From contig DLGZ01000073.1 in NCBI GenBank assembly GCA_002482965.1, forward strand, positions 1 through 64,000: 64,000 nt of DNA, given 5' to 3'. Of the stretch, positions 16,414 through 23,271 are shown in pieces. The stretch's first letter is position 1, and the number at the start of each line of letters is the position of its first letter. The notes beneath the pieces were generated by a model that saw nothing but the letters and a program-made list of their open reading frames with translations, ran no database searches and was not told the origin of the DNA. Position numbers and translations under genes: made by a program. The DNA is from Verrucomicrobiaceae bacterium UBA7681. Lineage in GTDB: Bacteria; Verrucomicrobiota; Verrucomicrobiia; Verrucomicrobiales; Verrucomicrobiaceae.

Positions 16414-16932
16414 TCACGAGCAGTCGCAGTCCAAGCAGCCATGGGTGGCGCAGGTTCGGCAGACGCGCTCCACCTGCTCACGCAATCGGCGGCGGGCACG
16501 GAGCAGCCTGACATTGATCGTGTTCACCCGTTGATTCGTCCGATTGGCGATGTCGGTGGCGGATTCGCCACCGAGATCAATGCGGCGCAGCAACTCAGCA
16601 TCGGCCTCCGGCAATGCGGGGAGCAGTTTCATCACGCATTGGCAGAGCGTTTTTTCATCCTCAGGCTCAAGTGCCTCCGGCAGCTCATGCACCAGCTTTT
16701 CCAACACCTGATCACGCGTGGTGCGGCGACGGTGGGCATCAATGATGGCATGACGCAGGACCCGGTAGAACCAGGTGACGACGCCCTCGGCATCCTCGGG
16801 CACGTTATCGGCCTTCAGGGCCTTCAGGAGGCACTCTTGGACGAGATCGGCGGCCAGTTCGGGATCGCCAGTGCGCGAGCGGGCGAAGCCGATGAACGCA
16901 TCGAGATGGTGAAGAAGCGGAGCGGTGGACAT
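16414..16932 (-). CDS. ECF sigma factor with Cys-rich C-terminus
   Basis: 172 residues from the ATG at 16932; the frame is open to an ATG at 16968, but homologues usually start close to MSTAPLLHHLDAFIGFA. Region 2 is seen in DPELAADLVQECLLKAL and VTWFYRVLRHAIIDAHRRR. Region 4 is seen in LGGESATDIANRTNQRVNTINVRLLRARRRL. After region 4 comes a short tail CRTCATHGCLDCDC with five Cys and one His. ECF factors with C-terminal Cys-rich tails include the copper-responsive CorE type, so this may sense copper directly and switch on nearby genes. No anti-sigma gene is adjacent, which fits direct sensing. That function is inference. Confidence 0.85.
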   Translation of the reverse strand: MSTAPLLHHLDAFIGFARSRTGDPELAADLVQECLLKALKADNVPEDAEGVVTWFYRVLRHAIIDAHRRRTTRDQVLEKLVHELPEALEPEDEKTLCQCVMKLLPALPEADAELLRRIDLGGESATDIANRTNQRVNTINVRLLRARRRLREQVERVCRTCATHGCLDCDCS

Positions 16933-17058
16933 GCTGCCATACATACGCGCATCACCGAGCCAAATCATCCTGTAACACTTTTACGCGTCGCGCGTGTGCA
17001 GCAGGTGGGGGCGCGGTTCATCACGATGCCTCTCATTCACCTTAAACCATCCCCACCC

Positions 17059-17790
17059 ATGAACACCTCTCAAACCCTCCCCATCACCGGCATGACCTGC
17101 GGCAGTTGCGTCGCCAAAGTGCAGCAGCGCCTGAGCGAGCATCCCAACATTGAATCAGTCACCGTCACCTTGCAGCCGCCGCAGGCTGAGGTGCGAACGA
17201 GGCGGGCCTTGTCGAACGACGAGCTTAATACGTGGCTCGCACCGTTGGGCCATTACCGTGTCACCGCCGAAGCCGCGCCGCACGCCGCTCCGTCTGGCGA
17301 TTCTTTGCCAGCCAAGGACGCCACCACCTATCGACCCCTCATCATCCTGCTGGTCTATCTGCTCGCAGTCACCGCCAGTGTGCTCTTCGCGGCGGACAGT
17401 TGGGACACCATGCTCGCCATGCGCGTGTTCATGGGCGGCTTCTTCGTCGCCTTCTCCTTCTTCAAGATGCTCGATCTACGCGGCTTTGCCGATGCTTACC
17501 GGAGCTATGACCTCGTCGCCAAGAAATGGCCCGGCTACGGCTCCATCTATCCCTTCATCGAACTCGGGCTGGGCATTGCCTATCTCGCTCATGCAAACCC
17601 GCTGGTAGTGAATGGCATCACTGTTGTGGTCATGGCGGTGAGTCTTGCCGGAGTGCTGCGCGCGGTGTTTTCCAAGCGCGCCATCCGTTGCGCCTGCCTC
17701 GGCACCGTGTTCCAGCTTCCCATGTCCACCGTCACCATCATCGAGGATGGCGTGATGCTCGCGATGGCGTTGATCATGTTGCTGCGATGA
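17059..17790 (+). CDS. HMA domain fused to MauE-like membrane protein
   Basis: 243 residues from the ATG at 17059; upstream codons are open only because they run antisense to the sigma gene. Residues 1-75 form a heavy-metal-associated domain with the metal site GMTCGSC (Cys14, Cys17). From about residue 94, several hydrophobic helices follow a MauE/DoxX-like pattern (YRPLIILLVYLLAVTASVLF, GGFFVAFSFFKMLDLRGFAD, YPFIELGLGIAYLAHANP). A pair of Cys (IRCACLGT) lies in a late loop. The protein may take Cu+ from the cytoplasmic side and pass it to a membrane redox site. It is divergent from the sigma factor gene. Confidence 0.82.
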   Translation: MNTSQTLPITGMTCGSCVAKVQQRLSEHPNIESVTVTLQPPQAEVRTRRALSNDELNTWLAPLGHYRVTAEAAPHAAPSGDSLPAKDATTYRPLIILLVYLLAVTASVLFAADSWDTMLAMRVFMGGFFVAFSFFKMLDLRGFADAYRSYDLVAKKWPGYGSIYPFIELGLGIAYLAHANPLVVNGITVVVMAVSLAGVLRAVFSKRAIRCACLGTVFQLPMSTVTIIEDGVMLAMALIMLLR

Positions 17791-18068
17791 TGAGCCTGTA
17801 TAATCTGCGCAATGTTCGCAAAGCATGCGGTGCAGGAGGTGACCATTGGGGGTTATCCCAGTGCATGGCTTCCCGCAAGCGCAGGCCACCAAGAGGATGT
17901 TTATGAAAGCCGGGATGAATCCGATGGCAAGGGCTAGGGGGTAATCTTTATTCAGATGCTCAGTCTTGTGAAACACTCCTCTTCAATGGATGCCTGACTC
18001 ATCCTTGAAGTTTCTAAATCAAAATTAAGGGGCAGAGTCAAAGACGAGTAAGGTAGTGTTCTTGCGCG

Positions 18069-18236
18069 TCATTTGCGGGGCCGCAGCACTGGCAGAACGG
18101 ATTTGGTGTTAGTCGGAAAAAGATCTGTGATTTTACAGTCAAGGATTTTGGCGAGCATCATGCCCACAGCATCTTTACCCGGCGCAAGCAAACAGGCTCC
18201 GATCCTGTACAGGGTATCACGCGGAATGCCAGTCAC
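18069..18236 (-). CDS. Small HTH-like protein, possible
   Basis: 55 residues from a GTG at 18236: MTGIPRDTLYRIGACLLAPG, then KDAVGMMLAKILDCKITDLF and a basic end. It lies 12 bp downstream of the XRE gene on the same strand. The segment LAKILDCKITDLFP resembles the last helix of Cro/XRE domains, where such sequences end in DLF. It could be a small co-regulator or the remnant of a larger one. Support is limited to the open frame, the composition and the placement. Confidence 0.4.
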   Translation of the reverse strand: MTGIPRDTLYRIGACLLAPGKDAVGMMLAKILDCKITDLFPTNTKSVLPVLRPRK

Positions 18237-18248
18237 GACACGCCTCCA

Positions 18249-18536
18249 TTAGTCCCTCTGCCTGGCACCACATAAGATCGGTAAATTGGCACGCAAGTTT
18301 CGGTCTGGGACGGCGAGCAATTCTTCTGGAGAGATTTTCAAAACTGTTCGAATTACAATCAGTTCATAATCAAAGAGAGAGCGGATCTGAGATTCAATCT
18401 TCGCCACCGCCACCCGGTCGATGTTTTCCAAACCTGCGAGCTGCAATTTGGCCGCCAGATCATCCTGGGATAAACCGGCCTTCTTCCGCCATTTGCGGAT
18501 GTTCGGACCCAAGATGTTTCGGAAGCGTTGGCTCAT
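18249..18536 (-). CDS. XRE-family transcriptional regulator
   Basis: 95 residues from the ATG at 18536. The upstream part of the frame, to 18602, overlaps an operator-like palindrome and is probably not translated. Residues 1-65 form a Cro/C1-type helix-turn-helix domain (LGPNIRKWRKKAGLSQDDLAAKLQ, with VAVAKIES as the recognition region). The ribosome site GGGGAAC lies inside a palindrome (18539-18554) just before the start, which suggests the protein represses its own translation or transcription. It is divergent from an exported protein gene at 18640. Confidence 0.8.
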   Translation of the reverse strand: MSQRFRNILGPNIRKWRKKAGLSQDDLAAKLQLAGLENIDRVAVAKIESQIRSLFDYELIVIRTVLKISPEELLAVPDRNLRANLPILCGARQRD

Positions 18537-18538
18537 GT

Positions 18539-18600
18539 GTTCCCCATTGGGAACTTGACATTTGCATAAGCAGGCCAAGCATTGGTTCCCCTGGGGGAAC
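18539..18600. promoter_or_regulatory. Paired palindromic operators with divergent promoter
   Basis: Two related 16-bp palindromes: GTTCCCCATTGGGAAC (18539-18554) and GTTCCCCTGGGGGAAC (18585-18600), 46 bp apart. The first covers the ribosome site of the XRE gene. A perfect -35 box TTGACA (18555-18560) lies between them on the + strand with a weak -10 (AGCATT, 18578-18583) 17 bp later, placing transcription start near the second operator. The pair looks like the binding sites of the adjacent XRE regulator. Confidence 0.65.
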
Positions 18601-18639
18601 ATTGCAATTTTCTATTGAACCATCTCAGGTGACTATTTT

Positions 18640-19473
18640 ATGACTCTTTGCCGAATTATTCTCCTCGCTTTGCTAGTGTTCATTCAATCGTCTGCACTGA
18701 GGGCCGTAGATCTGGCAGCTTTCGCGGGAACGTGTCACAACGTGACGGGCAACGCTGATGGTCACTTGAAGCTCGTGTTCACTGAGGAAGGAGCAAAGCT
18801 CGGGGGATTTGTGTCGGTGAGCGGCTGGCTGGGCGGCGGTGGAAACATTACCGGCACGCGTAGTGGAACAAACTTCCGATTCACCACGACAGATCGCACA
18901 GGGCTGATTATTGAGTGGCAGGGAGATTTTCACAATGGAAAGCTCTCTGGGGAATATTTCATTAATGCGCATGCCGGCCTGCCCCGGCAAGTTGGGGAAT
19001 GGAGCGTAACCCCGGAGGGCGGCTGGAAAGCCGACGAGCCTTACGACGCGAATGTAACCCTCAGCCTGCTTAAACTGATTCTTGAAACCAGATTTAATGA
19101 TCCGGTCACACAGTCTGACGGGTCATCCATTTCTGGTGCTCAAAACGTGTTCAAATCAATTCATCCTGCTGGAGCGGGAATCAGCATTTGGGTTGAAAGC
19201 GTCGATGTGGATTGGAAGACCGACACACAAAGCAGACGCCTGGAAGACATTCACAAATTCAGGCTCAATTACATTTTATATTGGCAGGGGATTCTCAAAC
19301 CCACAGGCACGACGAAATTGCGTTTGGCCTACAATACCAAAATCGACTCTGTCACATCCGTTGAAATAATTGAAAGCACCGGCACAACGAACAAGGATGT
19401 GAATGGGGTCCTTTTCGATGCGGGGGCATTTTTGGGCAAAGCCGCCGTGAATAGCCTTCTGCGAGGGAATTAG
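18640..19473 (+). CDS. Exported protein of unknown function
   Basis: 277 residues with a signal peptide (MTLCRIILLALLVFIQSSAL RA, cleaved near residue 22). Residues 25-130 look like a small beta-barrel or jelly-roll (GFVSVSGWLGGGGNITGTRS, then IEWQGDFHNGKLSGEYFI). The second part is mixed alpha/beta (VTLSLLKLILETRFNDP). There are no motifs I recognise. Base composition is lower in GC than the copper cluster, in line with accessory DNA. Its promoter carries operator-like palindromes shared with the divergent XRE gene, so it is probably the regulator's target. Confidence 0.7.
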   Translation: MTLCRIILLALLVFIQSSALRAVDLAAFAGTCHNVTGNADGHLKLVFTEEGAKLGGFVSVSGWLGGGGNITGTRSGTNFRFTTTDRTGLIIEWQGDFHNGKLSGEYFINAHAGLPRQVGEWSVTPEGGWKADEPYDANVTLSLLKLILETRFNDPVTQSDGSSISGAQNVFKSIHPAGAGISIWVESVDVDWKTDTQSRRLEDIHKFRLNYILYWQGILKPTGTTKLRLAYNTKIDSVTSVEIIESTGTTNKDVNGVLFDAGAFLGKAAVNSLLRGN

Positions 19474-19545
19474 CGAATTTAAGAGGCTCTCCCAAATGGC
19501 AAGGGCAGAACTGAATTCGCTGCACACTCCAATATTTTGCAAATC

Positions 19546-19947
19546 ATGAACGATCAACGTACGCAATCTCCGGGAGATAATTCGTCAGTTTTACAATCTG
19601 TTGGAAATCCGAACAGGGGTTGCGCCTTTACCGCCGCAGTCGTTGCCTTTATTTTGTCGGTGTTCGTGTTTTCAAGTTTCGTATTTGTAAATCAGGAACA
19701 AAAATTGGTTGAACGAGGGGGGCTGTTTTCGAGCGATAAATACGAAACTGTTAATGCGACGTCTTGGTTGCCCGTCATGTTTTGGACCACCGTATTTTGC
19801 GGTGCAATCTATGGTCTCGTTTTGTGGAAGCGTAGCAAACCATTCATATGGTTGGCCATAGCAGTTGCCATCTGGCTGAAAAATGTGTCGGATGCACAGA
19901 AGCGCGCGAATACAGCCAAACCCGTGCCTAGCTATCAATCAAGATAG
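19546..19947 (+). CDS. Small membrane protein of unknown function
   Basis: 133 residues from the ATG at 19546 (frame open 9 bp upstream). A Ser/Asn/Gln-rich N-terminus is followed by helices near residues 28-48 (AFTAAVVAFILSVFVFSSFV), 73-93 (LPVMFWTTVFCGAIYGLVLW) and 98-112 (FIWLAIAVAIWL). It follows the exported gene by 72 bp on the same strand and may be co-transcribed with it. It is AT-richer than the surroundings. No family is recognised. Confidence 0.6.
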   Translation: MNDQRTQSPGDNSSVLQSVGNPNRGCAFTAAVVAFILSVFVFSSFVFVNQEQKLVERGGLFSSDKYETVNATSWLPVMFWTTVFCGAIYGLVLWKRSKPFIWLAIAVAIWLKNVSDAQKRANTAKPVPSYQSR

Positions 19948-20666
19948 GCAACCGTGGGTTCATCTTTCGCCGGCGAAGTGAGCGCATCACGCTGGCACCT
20001 GTTCATGCATATTCCATGAGGCTGACTGCCTGGTATCCAGGCAGTCATTGATTCAGAAGCCTGTGGATTGCTCCTGCCCTTTCCGGGTCTGAATTCGTAG
20101 CCTCATGTTCGCATTTGTAGTTCCAAGTGAGCTTCAGGCACTACCAAAAACGGGCACGTGCGTGATGACGTTATTGTCTGAATTCATATTCTGCGTGGAT
20201 TCTGAGGTGAAAATCTCCATTTCACTGGGTAAATCCATGACGATTGTTACCCGGAATCGTCCTTTTTTGAATTCCGCTCTCACTACTGAGAAAGAGGCAG
20301 TTAATCCATTGTGGTTCAATAAGAAACAAATTCCGCTTTGTGAAGGAAATCATGCTCAAAAAACACCTTTTAATTCCGCTTTTACAGTCGTTGTGCATGA
20401 ATTTATGGGAATTAAATGGCGTTATGAACATGGTGTGACAAATCGTCTCGGTTATTCCTGGCGGAACTTTCGGTTAGCATCTTCATGGTCCATTCCGGCC
20501 CATGACCGCGTTCCTTCATCGGCACCCGAGGCTAGACATACGGGCGATCCTGGATGGGGGCGATAAGTGTCTAGGCGTAGGAGTTCCACCACGAGCCAGG
20601 CTCTGGCTGCTTGATAGCGCAGAATTCCCACTTCTAGGCGTCGGCATGCCCCGCCGGGACCTTGAC
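19948..20666. other. Gene-poor stretch
   Basis: I see no convincing gene here. An open frame at 20105-20566 has no recognisable features and runs into GC-rich sequence of different composition. A hairpin with a perfect 10-bp stem and 3-base loop lies at 20024-20046 (GACTGCCTGG/CCAGGCAGTC). The motif AATTCCGCT occurs three times between about 20262 and 20385. Confidence 0.5.
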
Positions 20667-21280
20667 CCTCGGGAGGGTTTCAAACGCGCCAAAGGCGTCA
20701 GGATCGCCGAAGGCGCCGGGTGAAGGGACAACCTCCTGGAGCCTACCCCCTCACCTATTGAACTCCAACCGACGAACCACGAACCTCTGGATAAAAAAAG
20801 GATTGAGTTCCTCTTTTTCCCCGGAAAAAGAGGTTAGGAGATATTGATTCTCCCCTTCCTCTGTTACATTACCATTATAAGGGTACAAGGGATCAGGCCC
20901 TGTGGTGCCCTCCCCAGAGGGGGACAGGGCGTCAGGGGGCAGAAAAGTGGAAGCGGGTGTTGCGCTCTCATTGCCGACGGCCTTGCGCTTGCGTTTGCTG
21001 CCCGTTCTAGGCCGGTCTGGGTTGCTCAGGTTGAGCTTGGTAGGGATGGCCTTCCGGCATCAGTAGCCGCTGGGGCCTCGTTGCCGAAGGCCCGGCTTTT
21101 GCGTTTGCTGCCCGTTCTAGGCCAGCCTGGACGGCGACGGGCACCTTGACAGCACGACCGGCCTTCCGGCGCGCAGAAAGGGGTCTCTTTGCTCCGCATT
21201 GGCATCGAGGAAAAAGTGAGCGACATAGCCTTCCGGCTTTGGAAGGTCTCCTTCCAGGCGGGAGTACGCCCAAGACGATG
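20667..21280. repeat. Long degenerate repeat, unit 1, with two hairpins
   Basis: About 610 bp that recurs at 21281-21830. It starts CCTCGGGAGG and contains a GAAGGCG-rich part. A hairpin follows with an 11-bp stem (CCTCTTTTTCC/GGAAAAAGAGG, 20810-20833), then a second imperfect hairpin (20897-20930). A 23-bp block around CTGCCCGTTCTAGG is present twice inside this unit (20991 and 21101), so unit 1 carries an extra internal duplication of about 110 bp. Confidence 0.65.
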
Positions 21281-21830
21281 CCTCGGGAGGCTTCCGGGTC
21301 GCCGAAGGCGTCTGGAACGCCGAAGGCGCAGGGTGAACGGTCAACCGCCTGGGTTTTCCCTCCAACCGTCGAAACCCCAACCGACGAACCTTCTGGATAA
21401 AAAAAGGATTGAGCTCCTTCCTTTCCCCCCGGGAAAGGGAGGTTGGGAGAGATTCATTCTCCTCCTCTACTGTACATTACCTTTATAGGGGGAGTGGGGG
21501 AGCAGGTACAGAGCCCCCCATTTCAGGGGGGCTCTGTACCTGCTCCCCCCTGTAGCCGCTGCGCCCTCGTTACCAACTGCCCGGCGCTTGCATTTACTGC
21601 CCATTCTAGGCCGATCTAGATCTCCCGAGTTATGTGAGCGGCACGGACGCCCTTCTGGCCCGTGCGGAGGGTGGCTGATTGCTTCGTGTTGGCATCAGAG
21701 AGAAGTGGGTGACATTGCCTTTCCAACTTCTGTCTGGTCCCTTCCAGCCGGGAGTGCAGGAAGTGGCCGAAACGTTTGCTAGCATTCCGGCACTCCACGC
21801 GCTTGATGTAGTCGGCCTGGACCATCTGCT
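21281..21830. repeat. Long degenerate repeat, unit 2, with a perfect 24-bp hairpin
   Basis: Begins CCTCGGGAGG (21281) and follows unit 1 in order: the GAAGGCG-rich part, GGATAAAAAAAGGATTGAG, a hairpin CCTTCCTTTCCC/GGGAAAGGGAGG, a long hairpin at 21496-21549, and a third copy of the CTGCCCATTCTAGG block (about 21596). The two copies keep the stems while changing the bases. Similarity also extends into the minus-strand remnant SRLEG...DAN, so part of the repeat derives from a coding region. Confidence 0.65.
21496..21549. repeat. Perfect 24-bp inverted repeat
   Basis: Arms at 21496-21519 and 21526-21549 pair without mismatch around a six-base loop ATTTCA. The stem includes AGCAGGTACAGAG and runs of C and G at both ends. 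It sits where unit 1 has a weaker hairpin. No T-run follows on the + strand, so it is not a plain terminator. Confidence 0.85.
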
Positions 21831-22233
21831 AAATCGCCTTGTCGCAGGCGGTTCGCTTAGCAGGGTCATTTCGGCCACTCTGGCCTGAGTCATCTGAAAC
21901 CAAGCAAGATTGGTTCCGAGCTCGTTCATCGCCAGAAAAGCGTCCTTTCCCAATAATTTGCGGATGCTTTCGAGCCCCGGGTTTTACAGCGGGCTGTTGG
22001 AGGAAGGGAAGTCCTGCAAACGGGGAGCCATCAGTTCGCGCTGGCCCACCGGGGTTTCCGGCTTGGCTTTGCGCTTCCGCTGACGGGGGAGCGTCGGGCT
22101 TGTTGTTGAGGCGCGGGATTGAATCAAAAATCAGACAGAGGTCAAAATGCGATTGGAACGGCGGTGGCTCATTCGCGTGCTTGGGCCTCGAAACGTTCAA
22201 CGTCAGCAAGGGAGAAGCGAATTCCCCGGCCAA
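21616..22233 (-). pseudogene. Decayed gene, family unknown
   Basis: On the minus strand, protein-like sequence continues across at least two frames. One frame reads KLLGKDAFLAMNELGTNLAW and FQMTQARVAEM. Another frame, after an in-frame stop near 21829, continues QMVQADYIKRVECRNASKRF and HSRLEGTRQKLERQ. The pattern fits a gene with a frameshift and a nonsense mutation. The segment 22000-22233 (RLNNKPDAPPSAEAQSQAG) may be its linker or a separate remnant. A related fragment (YSRLEGDLPKPEG) lies in repeat unit 1. I cannot name the family. Confidence 0.4.
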
Positions 22234-22378
22234 GGTGGAGGGCTTGAATTCGGCCTAACCGGCGCCACCTCCGGAGTGTGATAGGATTAATAGACCACCT
22301 TTTTGCGAGCTGAGCTGGCGTCAGAAGTTCAATTGTGACTGAGGGAGTTTCTGGTTTCATGCGGCCCGACTTTTTCAC
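22169..22378 (-). CDS. Excisionase/MerR-like helix-turn-helix protein
   Basis: 69 residues; the start may be the ATG at 22378 or the Met codon at residue 7. The domain LLTPAQLAKRWSINPITLRR, then WRRLGRIQALHLGRGIRFSL, is the HTH_17 fold of phage excisionases and related DNA-binding proteins. It lies near the integrase and the att site, so it may direct excision of the island. A strong palindrome 31 bp upstream of its start (22409-22437) could be its operator. Confidence 0.75.
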   Translation of the reverse strand: MKKSGRMKPETPSVTIELLTPAQLAKRWSINPITLRRWRRLGRIQALHLGRGIRFSLADVERFEAQARE

Positions 22379-22408
22379 CGTCTGTCTCCTAAAGTCGCGT
22401 TATGAGCG

Positions 22409-22437
22409 TATCGCCAAAAATTAATATTTTGGCGATA
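22409..22437. promoter_or_regulatory. Palindrome upstream of the HTH gene
   Basis: Perfect 11-bp arms TATCGCCAAAA/TTTTGGCGATA with a 7-base AT centre, in the 83-bp gap between the excisionase-like gene start and the end of the 258-aa gene. It may be an operator for the HTH protein. It could also be a terminator for the upstream gene on the minus strand, but the T-run there is part of the stem. Confidence 0.5.
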
Positions 22438-22461
22438 ACGCGTCTTACCGACATAATCCCA

Positions 22462-23238
22462 TCACTTAACCGGCAAGTTTTTCAGCCCCGCTTGCTCGAA
22501 TTGGTCACTCCAGTTTACAGGCGAAAGATTTTTCTTGTCGCGTTCTACAACCAACTCTTGATGGTGCCTTGCTTCCAACTCATCGCTTAATTCTTTTTTA
22601 ATTGGGCACCTTTGAAGCTCGTTAGCTAATTCCAAAGCAACATCAATTGCCCTGACGGTAAGGAGCACTTTGTCTTTTTTTCCTTCAGCATATTCAATGC
22701 TGACAAATAGGGGACGCTGCGGAGTTTTTCTACTATTTGAAAGAATCTCCAAAGATGTGGCAAATCTGTGTTTCAAAATCCTCACTGCTTCGGATTCACT
22801 GAGATGTGATAATTCATTTTCTCCGCCCATATTCGGAGGGAGGAGAGACTTTTGCATCAAAATTGAGAGTTCTTTGCCGAGAGATTGTTGAATATTCAAA
22901 ACCACTTTGCAGCACTGGTGCATCATGAAAAGCAATCCCTCTTTCGATTCGGGACTCAAGGATTCATTGAACTCCACCAGGCACTCTTCATCGGACATCG
23001 CCAAAAGAATATGGCGATTGTGCCGCACCAGCCTTTCGAGTGATTCCGGAGAAATTCGAAGGGAAATGTCCAATGCATTGGAAAGATTCAGATCCCGAGC
23101 TTCCGCATTTAAATTCAGCTCATCATACTTTTTAGCCAACTCAGGCTGCATATAAGCTTTGTATTTATTCCCGCCAAATTCCTGCACAAAGCGAAATAAT
23201 CCCGGCACATCCTTTGGCGATTCGTTTCTGGTATTCAC
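22462..23238 (-). CDS. Hypothetical cytoplasmic protein
   Basis: 258 residues, no signal peptide or membrane helix, mostly helical and charged (for example SNALDISLRISPESLERLVR, and KKELSDELEARHHQELVVER). Two neighbouring Cys occur in MMHQCCKVV. I recognise no family. It is AT-richer than the chromosome beyond 24.8 kb. It sits 33 bp downstream of the integrase on the same strand and may be co-transcribed with it. Confidence 0.6.
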   Translation of the reverse strand: MNTRNESPKDVPGLFRFVQEFGGNKYKAYMQPELAKKYDELNLNAEARDLNLSNALDISLRISPESLERLVRHNRHILLAMSDEECLVEFNESLSPESKEGLLFMMHQCCKVVLNIQQSLGKELSILMQKSLLPPNMGGENELSHLSESEAVRILKHRFATSLEILSNSRKTPQRPLFVSIEYAEGKKDKVLLTVRAIDVALELANELQRCPIKKELSDELEARHHQELVVERDKKNLSPVNWSDQFEQAGLKNLPVK

Positions 23239-23271
23239 GATTTTGAGGTGGGGTTGGAATGCTCAGTTCAA

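Noticed and set aside
16970..16995. ECF-type promoter (TGTAAC ... CGTC) before the HMA-MauE gene
   Set aside because: TGTAAC and CGTC are both present, but only 9 bp apart rather than the usual 16-17, so I do not call a promoter.
16441..17058. Upstream extension of the HMA-MauE frame
   Set aside because: This part is antisense to the sigma factor gene. The HMA domain begins right at the ATG at 17059.
17476..17976. Minus-strand frame with a hydrophobic start (HLNKDYPLALAIGFIPAFIN)
   Set aside because: Only the first 50 residues look protein-like; the rest is antisense to the MauE-like gene and has no sensible composition. It could be a gene remnant, but the evidence is too thin.
20105..20566. 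153-codon open frame
   Set aside because: No motif, no signal, and a sharp change of composition inside the frame. I treat the region as gene-poor.
20667..21830. CRISPR array
   Set aside because: The repeats are few, hundreds of bases long and degenerate, without regular spacers or cas genes nearby.
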